A stretch of 64,000 bases of DNA from Prostheceraeus crozeri (taxonomy: Eukaryota; Platyhelminthes; Polycladida; Euryleptidae): positions 120,642 through 184,641 of the forward strand of contig CAJQUW010006119.1 of assembly GCA_907163375.1 (NCBI GenBank), written 5' to 3'. Numbering within the stretch: the first letter of the stretch is position 1; each line of letters begins with the position of its first letter. This document shows positions 1 to 8,405 of the stretch, one piece after another. A program made the translations under genes and the position numbers. Below the pieces are notes generated by a model. The model was not told where the DNA came from, did no database searches, and saw only the letters and a program-made list of their open reading frames with translations.

Positions 1-1466
1 ATTAGCATTTGTATTGCCATTTAATTAGCAGGCGCAATCACGATGACCCTTGTGACCGCTGTACTTATGTGCATGATTAACATAAATCTGTTTTTCAATC
101 TCGTGGACTGATGTCAGAACTCAGTTGATTGCCGTTTGTCCGACGTCCTAACTCCATAGGATTTAATATTAACCCTACATGACATTTGGCCGCGATGAAG
201 CAGAACACGAAGCGCCGCTCATCATCATTCTTCCCTTACTGTACTTCTCTGTATAACCGCATGTACATTTGAATTCGACCCTTCCGGCGTTAACGTTACT
301 TTTCTTTTCTTTAACTTGAAATTTCTTGAAATGTTATGTCTATTTTTTCTGCAAAATGTGATTTTCAGTCAATCGAATAAACATATTCTATTCTACATGT
401 AAGTTGCAAACATTAGCTCCTGAACTTTTAGTGCTTTTCATGAATTATTGCTAGGAACTTATTCACATGCTTCGTCGAACTTGTCGGTACATCGTAGGTC
501 CTTTAAAAGAGTCTGTGACACGCAACGTTGGTCTTTTTAGTATACATAACTTTTCTTTATTATCTTTGGTCTCATTATTAGAAGGAATATTATTAACAAC
601 GTTATAATTTTGTTTATCATTCATAAAATCATTTATGTGTTATCACTTCATTTTCTGCTTGAGTGGGAGAAATGCTTAAATGAGTCAATACAGGTTAAAA
701 GTGTCGTTGGTTATGTCTGAAATTTGACTGATGTTAGAATAAGTTATCGACTTAGTTTCGTGTCGTGTTATCATAAAATCGATTGACTACACACGCACCA
801 CTAATTGGATCACAAAGACAGTAAACATGAGGTTATGTTCATCTTTACTTTCATGAAATGAATTCATGAAATGATTCAAGTGATTTCATCATGGAAATAT
901 CACTGGACACTAAGTGTACATGATTGATAGATTGTGAGACGACCCGAAAATTACTGGGATTATCACAGGATTCGCACAATGATGTCCACCGAAAGATATC
1001 TGCGATTGAGAAGCTTGTCTGTTTTTTTTATTGAAAGTATGGTAATAATAAGTTAACTAGCATGTTATTAAGCATCATAATAATAATGATTAATAAACAT
1101 GTTAATGGCAGTATCAGACATTCTGGGCTTTCCTCACAATGTCAGGACCTCAAGTCCGTTGTTTCAACATGATTTATTGAAAGGTTGTGACAAAAACTAC
1201 AAATCAAAATCAATTGGTTTACAACAAGAAGATATTGATTATCTACTTCACTTTCTTTATTTCATACTTTACATGAAGGTCGGAATGGATTAATATGTTG
1301 AGGTTTCTGGTGTAGGCAATTAGCACACTAAGTGAACTTTCGACGAGTGTTAAATGTTGGTCTTATTCTACTTTTAACACAATGCTGACGTGTCGTCTAC
1401 GTTTGTGCGCCTGTAATGATAAATAAAAACTGCTTTTTCCAAACACAATGTAAATAGAGTAGACAA
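1..1466. other. AT-rich intergenic DNA, no gene seen
   Basis: No reading frame over about 65 codons, no splice-flanked exon and no repeat with recognisable ends was found. A 64-codon frame at 1099-1293 has no family features and is probably chance. Confidence 0.6.
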
Positions 1467-2480
1467 ATGTTGAATTGCATCGTCAGTTGAAAAATAGAAA
1501 CAGACCAGGGGTGTGCCGATTTAGTTAAAAGTAAGTTAGTGATGATAAAGTGCACCAAATACACAAAAGTACACCAATTTTCCATGCAAACTGTTGAGTT
1601 GCTACGTAGAGTTGATTAATTTTGAATTTTGATCTATTAATTTTAACTAGATTACAGTAGGCTGCTATAAGTATTCTCGTAACGAATGTTGATGACAAAA
1701 ATGTGCAGCAAAGTGTTATTCCTTGATGTGATTACTTAAATATCAGGCATTCTATAATGAAAAATAGCAAAAATCTTCTCCAAAGTCCACTACTCGATAA
1801 ATAATCGACCGATTTCCGTTTACCGCTCTAACATGTAAATAATAATCGGTCGATTAATCGGCACATCCCTAGAACAGACCTGAATAACTGCCACCATTTC
1901 ATCTAATATCAGGGACCATCATCACGCCTGATTCACATCTTTCAACACCGACAAAGCTCCCTTTTTAAACTAGCAGTCATAGTTACTCGGAATAAATGTG
2001 GGATGCGCAATTAGCATATCAAGTTAATTTCTTCGGGTTTTATAGATGGTTGTTTTTTGGATAACTGCAATGTATGCCCACCGAAATTTCACTCAAATTT
2101 ATTAGCACAAAATAAAAAAAACAGGAATTTATCATCAAAATGATTCATTCTATCTCTAATTCACCGGGGTATGGTTGCAGCTTTAAATAGGAAGTTCCGT
2201 CGATGCTAAGAGATGTGAACTATGCCTGCTGATGATTCCTGATATGAGAGGAAGTTGCAGCTATTCAGGTCTTCTTCCATTTTTCAACTGAGGATGCAAC
2301 TCAATATTTATTCTATTCTTATTTTTTGTTGATGTTGGTGAAGATTCCAATATCAAAAACTATCAACATGCCTAGTTCGCACCTCTCAACATCGACGCAA
2401 CTCCGTATTTGAAGTTAAAGCCATACCCGGGCAAATTTGAGATACGCCAGTGACATGTTAAGTGAAATTTCTACGGGTGT
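1467..2480. repeat. Dispersed palindromic repeat family, two facing copies
   Basis: Pieces at 1467-1505 plus 1872-2050 and at 2160-2480 are related to each other in inverted orientation and to three copies at 43797-44620. Shared blocks include a core like ttgagttgcatcctcag, a block like ctgaataactgccatttcatc, and ctctcaacaccgac. No coding capacity is seen. The first copy is split by the hAT MITE at 1506-1871, so this family is the older one. Probably a non-autonomous DNA transposon; the class is not determined. Confidence 0.6.
1506..1871. mobile_element. hAT-type MITE, 366 bp
   Basis: The terminal inverted repeats read CAGGGGTGTGCCGATT on the left and AATCGGCACATCCCTA on the right, the CAGGG...CCCTG form usual for hAT. 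The 8-bp flanks aaacagac (1498-1505) and gaacagac (1872-1879) match at 7 of 8 positions, as expected of a worn hAT target duplication. Removing the insert makes the surrounding dispersed repeat contiguous. There is no internal ORF, so it is non-autonomous. Confidence 0.85.
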
Positions 2481-2646
2481 TCATTGAATAATTTCCAATT
2501 TCCAATTAAAAAGAGCATACCGTAGATAGTTTTCTGCCCAAATGCCAGATATTTAGAAGTCCACTCCTTCCAGGTGAAGATTAGTAAAGTTATCTGATTG
2601 CAGGTTAGTGATACCAGTAGTAAGCAAATGACAAACACTCGACCGG

Positions 2647-3958
2647 CGCCCCCCCCCTGGAACGGCAGAGTGTCGTGGTCGGCCGCCGTGGTGCTTCGGG
2701 TCTGAGTCCCCCCCCCCTCTGGAACGACAGAGTCTGTCGTGGTGTGCCGGCCAGGTGGGTTCACAACATGTTCGCTGACTCCCCCCCCCCTCTGGAACGA
2801 CAGAGTGTGAGACTCGGATGTGTTGGTCTCGTATGGGTTGACGTGACCGACCGCCTAGGTTGACGTGGCCGACCGCCTAGGTTGACGTGGGCGACCGTCT
2901 AGGTTGACGTGGGCGACCGTCTAGGTTGTCGTGGATGGTGAAATGGCTGCCAGATTCGGATTCAGCGTAAAATTCTGCATCGGTAGGGTGAGTTTCAAGG
3001 CAATTGGCGAGAAAAAATTTTTCTTCAAAATTTTAACAGAGTTAGAATTTGGGACGTTTTGGTGTGTAGCGCCCAAACGAAGCATCGGATGAGAAAACGG
3101 AGGCCAGATTCGGAATCTACGTGAAATTTTGGGTTAGGAAGGATGTTTCCAGCGAAATCGGAGAGAAAAAATTTTCGGCTGACGCCCCCCCCCCTCTGGA
3201 CAGCTTGCTTCGATTTTGGCTTCTAGTGGACGGATTTTGTCGTGCGATAGCTCGTTTGAAAGCTAAGAGTGAGACAAATTCAGTGAAAGAATCGGCTTGT
3301 TCCTATCTGTCTTCGTTTAGATGTGAGACGCCATTTAAGATTTTGGGACATTGGTGAAAAACGACAGAGTTAGAATTTGGGACGTTTTGGGCTGTAGCTT
3401 CAAAACGAAGCATCGGATTGGAAAACGGATTTCAGATTTGGAATCAGCGTGAAATTCTTTATCTGTATAGTGAGTTTCAAGTCAATCGGAGAGAAAAAAT
3501 TTTCAACATTTTTCGAAAAAACGACAGAGTTAGAATTTGGGATGTTTTGGTGTGTAGCGCCCAAACGAAGCATCGGATGAGAAAACGGAGGCCAGATTCG
3601 GAATCTACGTGAAATTTTGGGTTAGGAAGGATGTTTCCAGCGAAATCGGAGAGAAAAAATTTTCGGCTGACGTCCCCCCCCCCTCTGGACAGCTTGCTTC
3701 GATTTTGGCTTCCAGTGGACGGATTTTGTCGTGCGATAGCTCGTTTGAAAGCTAAGAGTGAGACAAATTCAGTGAAACAATCGGCTTGTTCCTATCTGTC
3801 TTCGTTTAGATGTGAGACGCCATTTAAGATTTTGGGACATTGGCGAAAAACGACAGAGTTAGAATTTGGGACGTTTTGGACTCTAGCTTCAAAACGAAGC
3901 ATCGGATTGGAAAACAGAGACCAGATTTGGAATCAGCTTGATGTTATTGTCCAATGAG
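2647..3958. repeat. Left terminal inverted array of the Polinton
   Basis: Three units of a poly-C run then ctggaacg(g/a)cagagt lie near 2648, 2709 and 2781. About four copies of a 26-bp minisatellite (ggttgacgtgggcgaccgtc type) follow at 2836-2935, then two tandem copies of a unit of about 488 bp (2945-3950). The inner unit matches the right terminal region (25230-25830) in reverse complement, with blocks such as gttaggaaggatgtttccag. Short frames inside these repeats are not genes. Confidence 0.85.
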
Positions 3959-3998
3959 GATCATCATCCAATGAGAATCAAGCATTTCTTTATAAATA
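3951..3998 (+). promoter_or_regulatory. Left Polinton promoter: two CCAAT boxes and a TATA box
   Basis: CCAAT lies at 3951-3955 and 3968-3972, both within ccaatgag, and TATAAATA at 3991-3998, about 100 bp before the ATG-only exon at 4099. The polymerase promoter at the other end has the same design: two CCAAT boxes, then TATATAA. Confidence 0.7.
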
Positions 3999-4098
3999 GC
4001 GAGCCTTCCACAGTGAGAATCATTCCATCGTTGAATCACACGAGTGACGGACGCACATTTTCTCTCTCTCTAGTTCCCTGTTCTATTACCCAACTAAA

Positions 4099-4874
4099 AT
4101 GGTAAGTCGCTACTTCCCTCCCTCTCCTCCCTTGAACGTAAACTTAATACAATCTTTTTTCATTTTCAGGCATCTACTCCATCTGCTGCACTAGTAGGAC
4201 AAAATGGCGGTCAAACGTTACAAGGTTCGCTACGGTCAGATCATCTACAACTGAGGCCAGTGGAAGAAACATCCAAGGTACATAATCCTACACCGCTACA
4301 GCGTAAATTTAAACAAGCCTTGCGTTATGATGATCATAGCGTAGTACTCCAAACGGGAATGCTCCCTTCCACGGATGTCAAGATAATGCACAATCAGTAT
4401 GGGGACTACATACTGATCCCCGTGAGTCCGTACATTCGCCACCAACTTGATATTATTGAGGAGTACGTGACATTAAATATGGACATTCCTACTCCTCTTG
4501 CTCAAGAGTGGAAGGCGAGAGATGACAAGGATACTCCCTATAGAAAGATTTGGGATGGTAATCACATTTGCCTACCGGTATCACATTGGTGTACTTACTA
4601 TAAGAAGGATGGAGATCATTCAATACCCATCAGATGTGATGAGCTCGGAGAAGGTACTTGGGATATCCTTTTCAAAGTGAATGGGCTATATTATGGTCGA
4701 CACAAGGATAATAAAATAGCCTCTCTCTCCATGCATATGGAATCCATTTTATATATTCCGAAACCACCCAACGTGGACGACATAATTGATCAAATCCTTA
4801 ACAGCAGTGGTACGAAGCGCAAGTCGGAGAAGAATGCTACATCAAAACGCAAATCAAAGAAGGAGAATTACTAG
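4099..4874 (+). CDS. Polinton early-type protein of unknown function, spliced
   Basis: The first ATG (4099-4101, context aaaATGg) is followed at once by GTAAGT. A 68-bp intron (4102-4169) ends in ttcattttcag, and the downstream frame is open from 4170 to the stop at 4874, giving about 235 residues. The body is hydrophilic, with a Lys-rich nuclear-type tail (KRKSEKNATSKRKSKK). The stretch GTWDILFKVNGLYYG could suit an OB-fold single-strand-binding protein, but this is a guess and no motif proves it. It is the first gene inside the left array and has its own CCAAT/TATA promoter. The splice phase agrees exactly, and the same ATG-plus-GTAAGT layout recurs at the polymerase gene. Confidence 0.75.
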
Positions 4875-4908
4875 TCCTTTCCTAACTCTACCCTATGACA
4901 ATTCGCTT

Positions 4909-5034
4909 ATGTGCTTTGAGTGTCGTAGACGTGGTCTTATTAGATACATTTTACTTCTTCGTTGCCATCATATCATTTGTGTATTTTGTCGTGAAAAGCA
5001 TCGATGTAATTCTTCATTTTGTAATATGTTATAG
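4909..5034 (+). CDS. Mini RING-like zinc-binding ORF, 41 aa
   Basis: This very short frame has a RING-type spacing: C-x2-C near the start (MCFECRRRG), then C-H-H-x2-C-x2-C (RCHHIICVFC) and a last C-x4-C. A second RING protein lies at 6119-6442, so the motif is probably not chance. The start is the first in-frame ATG, 35 bp after the previous stop. No splice acceptor is obvious in front of it. It could be a free-standing E3-like or zinc-binding factor, or an exon of a longer protein. Confidence 0.45.
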   Translation: MCFECRRRGLIRYILLLRCHHIICVFCREKHRCNSSFCNML

Positions 5035-5086
5035 AACGCTTCCTTAGATGTGTAAATTTCCGTTTTAGGCTTCTATCATCATTTTT

Positions 5087-5617
5087 ATGGATTGTGAGGG
5101 TGAACCTGTACAGGAGCTCAGTGCTATTGCTATGAACAATTGGACATATCAGATTGTTAGTGTCTATCATCAACATGCCAACTGTGATCCCAATGTTGAT
5201 CAATGGGCGAGAAAACACATTCATGGACTTAATCTGAAATATTTGCAAGACTATGGCTTTTCTTGTGAGAGTGCTCTTCTTATTGACTTTAAACGATGGT
5301 TAGCTGCTTTCAATGTTATACGCATCTTTTGTAATAATCCTGGTAAGGAGAGGAAAGTATTTCCCAATCTAATCATTGATGATATTTTGCTCCCGCCTTG
5401 GGATAGTAGAGTGAATCAACATTATCATGAAGTCACGAAACGTTTTAAGGATTTGTGTGTTCCTATTTTGTCTGTTCGTTGTAGTAGCTACGTTCATAAC
5501 CAATGCTTCTTTCCTCCTTACCTCAACACTGCCAAAGTCCTGTATGGTTATCATTGCTCGCTGTATGATAGTTATCAGCTGTATCTATTTTATCTCTTTC
5601 AAACCATTGATTTATAA
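5087..5617 (+). CDS. DEDD-type 3'-5' exonuclease-like protein
   Basis: The N-terminus MDCEGEPVQELSAI resembles exonuclease motif I (a D-x-E after a hydrophobic strand), and later H and D residues (HIHGLN, LIDFKRW) could fill motifs II and III. At about 176 aa, the length suits a small RNase-T/ExoX-type domain. The frame is open upstream to 5069, where a splice acceptor (tccgttttag, ending 5068) precedes GCTTCTATCATC. That would put a hydrophobic beta strand before the DxE motif, as the fold needs. The upstream partner could be the ATG-only exon at 4099-4101, since the phase fits. Assignment by motif only; could be a degenerate or inactive fold member. Confidence 0.5.
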   Translation: MDCEGEPVQELSAIAMNNWTYQIVSVYHQHANCDPNVDQWARKHIHGLNLKYLQDYGFSCESALLIDFKRWLAAFNVIRIFCNNPGKERKVFPNLIIDDILLPPWDSRVNQHYHEVTKRFKDLCVPILSVRCSSYVHNQCFFPPYLNTAKVLYGYHCSLYDSYQLYLFYLFQTIDL

Positions 5618-5678
5618 TGCATGCTTGTTACCGTTATTCAATAAATGTTACTATGAGAAGAGTTGTTGTTTTCATGCA

Positions 5679-6116
5679 ATGGATGGGTTAGTTAAAGGGC
5701 GATCATGTCTTTCTCAAACGACTGCGGAACATTACGTTTTTCATAGGCAAAGTTTAAAAGGAGCTGTTCAAGATTATGTGATAAATTTTCATAAAGATGA
5801 GACCGACATCGAAGCAGTGCTCGATGATGCTAGCACTCTATTTCTAGAGTTAATGAATACATTCTCTGATAGCATTGTCATGGCGCGATTAGTTGCGAAA
5901 ATTAAGTTTAGTCATTTTGGAAAGGAAGAGGTGGAAAGTCGCTCTTTCCATTTTGCTTCTTATTCAATGGAAGTGGTAGATCACCCCGAAGAATTTTTTA
6001 AAAGACATATGATAAAAATTGCTGAACGTCTTAACGCATTTAACCATCATGGTAGCAGTCTAGTGATTGAAGCGATTTCAGATATTCACATTCAACTTTC
6101 CATAAAGAAAAATTGA
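5679..6116 (+). CDS. Stand-alone homologue of the PolB N-terminal domain
   Basis: The 145 residues from the ATG at 5679 resemble the N-terminal part of this element's own DNA polymerase (coded near 19.4-19.7 kb). Both have a helix-rich start with an acidic patch, a strand pattern with K-I-K-(F/Y), a separating (S/E)WF or EEFF-type helix, then (G)SSLVIEAISDIHIQLS here against SGLVFDGIETAMIKIS in the polymerase. In Polinton-type polymerases this region precedes the exonuclease domain. The free copy may act as an accessory or regulatory factor for replication. The frame extends further upstream but overlaps the previous gene there, so the downstream ATG is preferred. Confidence 0.5.
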   Translation: MDGLVKGRSCLSQTTAEHYVFHRQSLKGAVQDYVINFHKDETDIEAVLDDASTLFLELMNTFSDSIVMARLVAKIKFSHFGKEEVESRSFHFASYSMEVVDHPEEFFKRHMIKIAERLNAFNHHGSSLVIEAISDIHIQLSIKKN

Positions 6117-6118
6117 AA

Positions 6119-6442
6119 ATGCAGTGGTACTTGATTGTAGCACAACTGGTTTTCGAGCTATGTCTGCTCACTCTCGAAGTATATTCCTTCTGTACATGCG
6201 TCTATTATTTAGAAAAGGCTAGCAAATTCATATCTTCAAAAAGACTTGCTATAGACATCAGTAACGGTGAAACTATGTGTTGCGATGTATGTAAGCGAAA
6301 GGATGGAAATGAAAAGCGCATCTTCAAGAGATGTAAGCATGCTTTTTGTCAACGCTGTTTCATACGTAATTGCATTCAACTTTGCCAATGTAACCACTGT
6401 GACATTGCTCATTTCGAGTGTCACTTATGTCGCAATAGTTAG
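6119..6442 (+). CDS. Membrane-anchored RING-finger protein
   Basis: The protein is 107 residues. An N-terminal hydrophobic stretch (WYLIVAQLVFELCLLTLEVY) looks like a signal anchor. The C-terminal half has a RING-like pattern: CCDVC, then CKHAFCQRCF (C-x-H-x2-C-x2-C) and closing pairs CQCNHC and CHLC. The family role would be E3 ubiquitin ligase activity at a membrane, which is common among large DNA viruses for host control. Start: ATG 6119, two bases after the stop of the previous gene, so it is likely co-transcribed. Confidence 0.6.
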   Translation: MQWYLIVAQLVFELCLLTLEVYSFCTCVYYLEKASKFISSKRLAIDISNGETMCCDVCKRKDGNEKRIFKRCKHAFCQRCFIRNCIQLCQCNHCDIAHFECHLCRNS

Positions 6443-6446
6443 TACC

Positions 6447-6455
6447 TATGCAAAT
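6447..6455 (+). promoter_or_regulatory. Octamer-like late motif TATGCAAAT
   Basis: It lies 38 bp before the ATG at 6494, in the gap after the RING gene. Identical to the site before the ATPase gene. Confidence 0.5.
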
Positions 6456-6493
6456 GTGGTAAAGATAGGTTTTAGCAAAGACTAACACGGAAA

Positions 6494-6850
6494 ATGGCGA
6501 AACGTAAAATGACGAAACGTAAAAGTCAAAAGTTTTCTTCAGCCATTCAAGCTCTCCGACGAATGAAAGCAAATCAGCGATACAATGCTATACGACATGC
6601 TAACGATAAATTCATTTGTGAAATTATTTCTCATGTGAGGAAGTTGAGGACGAAGAAATTAGCACCAAAACAACGAAAGTTACTTAAGCGATATGCTACG
6701 AAATTGCGTTTCATCTCCAATCCTAAAGTCGCCCTTCAAAGAAAGAGGAAAACTCTAACACAAAAGGGCGGTTTCCTTTCAGCAATACTTCCAATGATAG
6801 CTCCTGCCGTGGGCAACCTATTGGGAAATATCTTTGGCTCTAAGCGTTAA
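6494..6850 (+). CDS. Basic virion-core-like protein with C-terminal amphipathic segment
   Basis: The 118 residues are very rich in Lys/Arg (MAKRKMTKRKSQK at the start), as in DNA-condensing core proteins. After KTLTQKGG comes FLSAILPMIAPAVGNLLGN, a hydrophobic or amphipathic helix. The Gly-Gly before it resembles an adenain-type processing site, which fits the protease coded at 11233. Such small basic proteins with a GG site recall the adenovirus pVI/pX type and adintovirus virion proteins. The exact role is inferred. Confidence 0.6.
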   Translation: MAKRKMTKRKSQKFSSAIQALRRMKANQRYNAIRHANDKFICEIISHVRKLRTKKLAPKQRKLLKRYATKLRFISNPKVALQRKRKTLTQKGGFLSAILPMIAPAVGNLLGNIFGSKR

Positions 6851-6851
6851 T

Positions 6852-6860
6852 TATGCAAAT
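6852..6860 (+). promoter_or_regulatory. Octamer-like late motif TATGCAAAT
   Basis: It lies 21 bp before the ATPase ATG at 6882 and immediately after the stop of the core-like gene. Confidence 0.5.
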
Positions 6861-6881
6861 GTTGAGTCTCAAAGTAATAAA

Positions 6882-7499
6882 ATGGATTTCAGACTTCAAT
6901 GTGATAAAGTTCTGACTGTATCAGGTCCATCTCATGCAGGTAAAACTGTTTTCACGCTGAATTTATTGGATAAAAGAAGGGAGTTGTTTAAGGAACCTAT
7001 CAATCGAGTGATTTGGTGTTATGGTATTTATCAACCGTCGCTGTTTCAGGAATTGCAAAGTCGCAACTTTATTCGACATGAAGGAATTATTCCAGTGGAT
7101 AAACTTCAGTCTAATGATGTTGTTGTATTGGATGATTTATTAAAAGAAAGTAAGAATTCAAAAGATGTTACAGATATGTTCACTCGCGCAGCACACCATA
7201 AAAGGTGTTTTATCATCTATATTACACAAAATTTGTTTCCTGATGGAAAAGAAGCTCGTACACGAAACCTGAATACACACTATTATGCTATTTTCAAGAA
7301 TCCGCGAGATAAAAGTCAATTTGAAATTTTAGCGCGACAAGTTGCACCCAGAGGATCAAAAGCCTTAATTGAAATTTTTCAAGCAGCTACTGAAAAACCA
7401 TACGGTTACTTATTCATTGACTTTACGCAAGAGTGTCCGGAAGAATTTAGATTTCGAAGTGATATTTTGAAAACTCCCATGATTATCTACAAACTATGA
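6882..7499 (+). CDS. Genome-packaging ATPase (A32/FtsK-HerA type)
   Basis: The Walker A motif GPSHAGKT is near residue 15 and Walker B VVVLDDL near residue 80, each after a hydrophobic strand, and YITQNLF matches the sensor region. At 205 aa it has the size of the compact ATPases of Polintons and virophages, which pump DNA into icosahedral capsids. The ATG at 6882 is preferred over upstream codons because the motif and spacer at 6852-6881 precede it and the protein begins right at the strand before Walker A. The stop overlaps the next start (ATGAG at 7496). Confidence 0.93.
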   Translation: MDFRLQCDKVLTVSGPSHAGKTVFTLNLLDKRRELFKEPINRVIWCYGIYQPSLFQELQSRNFIRHEGIIPVDKLQSNDVVVLDDLLKESKNSKDVTDMFTRAAHHKRCFIIYITQNLFPDGKEARTRNLNTHYYAIFKNPRDKSQFEILARQVAPRGSKALIEIFQAATEKPYGYLFIDFTQECPEEFRFRSDILKTPMIIYKL

Positions 7500-8188
7500 G
7501 TTCTTATTCTCGCATGATTGTTATTCCTCAGGATGAATATGTACAATTGACTGCCATGCAGCAAGTAAAGCAACCTCTTGCAAATCAAATGTATAGGAAA
7601 GAAATAGATTATCAGCAAAATGTTCACATCAAAGATCCACATCGTGCTGTATTATTACAATCGGAAACTGTTGAGCAATTGAAAAACTTGAAGAATAAGA
7701 TGCGTGACTCTGTATCGACTGCTACACCTTTAGCATCTCGCGCACATGCCATATCTCTTTTCAACAGTATTGAACCCCATCTCAATGTAAATGATAGAGG
7801 AGAAATCATTACAGATGAAAATAAAGTGATTGATGCTTCACGTTATGAAGACTTGATTCAGTATGCGACACGTAGAAAGCGCCGTCAGGGCTATGTTCCA
7901 CCTGGTTGGTCATACTTTCTTAAACTATTGAAAAAGCATAATGTGCCAAAATTTGCTTTAAATAATGAGACATTGAAAGAACTTGATTCAACAGTGGCTA
8001 CTACTCCAATGCTTCAGGCGATGAAAATGCCAACAAATTGGTTTAAGACGTCACCTGCTACATCCCCTCCCACACTCACTAAGCAAACAAGAGGAAGAAC
8101 TCGACGTAGATCTACATCGCCACTAAAACTGGTAAAAGGAAAACGTAAAACAGCTCCTCCTAGGAAATACATGTTCTCAGACTATTAA
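7496..8188 (+). CDS. Conserved Polinton protein of unknown function
   Basis: The 230 residues begin with a helix-rich, Gln-rich section (residues 10-75), followed by a mid domain with YVPPGWSYFLKLLKKHNVP near residues 138-156. The tail is basic and rich in S, T and R (TRGRTRRRSTSPLK). The PPGW...F...L...NVP block is the most distinctive part and recurs in my memory of Polinton-type proteins that follow the ATPase, but I cannot name a function. It overlaps the ATPase by 4 bp and sits in the virion operon-like block, so a structural or scaffolding role is likely. Confidence 0.75.
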   Translation: MSSYSRMIVIPQDEYVQLTAMQQVKQPLANQMYRKEIDYQQNVHIKDPHRAVLLQSETVEQLKNLKNKMRDSVSTATPLASRAHAISLFNSIEPHLNVNDRGEIITDENKVIDASRYEDLIQYATRRKRRQGYVPPGWSYFLKLLKKHNVPKFALNNETLKELDSTVATTPMLQAMKMPTNWFKTSPATSPPTLTKQTRGRTRRRSTSPLKLVKGKRKTAPPRKYMFSDY

Positions 8189-8189
8189 T

Positions 8190-8405
8190 ATGAAGCAGAT
8201 GTGTTGCTTGCCATGTAATGAGCCGCCAGAGGTGAATGTCGTTGTCACTTGCACTTGCTGCGCCAGCTCTCATAATGAAACCCCTAAGCAATGTGAACAC
8301 GATCGCAAAACCGCTAAAGCTAAATGCTGCAGTTGTTGTAAATGTAGAAAGGCAAGAAAGAAAAAAGATGAGAAGGAGGAAAAAGAGTCAGCCGTCATCG
8401 ACTGA
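8190..8405 (+). CDS. Small Cys-rich basic ORF overlapping the integrase gene
   Basis: The 71 residues have 14 Cys (CCLPC, CTCC, CCSCCKC) followed by KARKKKDEKEEKE. It starts one base after the previous stop and overlaps the integrase frame (8236 onward) in a different phase. The metallothionein-like spacing could bind zinc, or the frame could arise by chance from the overlap. Expression is not shown by the sequence; the ATG placement right behind the upstream stop argues for it. Confidence 0.4.
   Translation: MKQMCCLPCNEPPEVNVVVTCTCCASSHNETPKQCEHDRKTAKAKCCSCCKCRKARKKKDEKEEKESAVID

Noticed and set aside
1099-1293. 64-codon plus frame
   Set aside because: No family pattern, no splice sites, AT-rich context.
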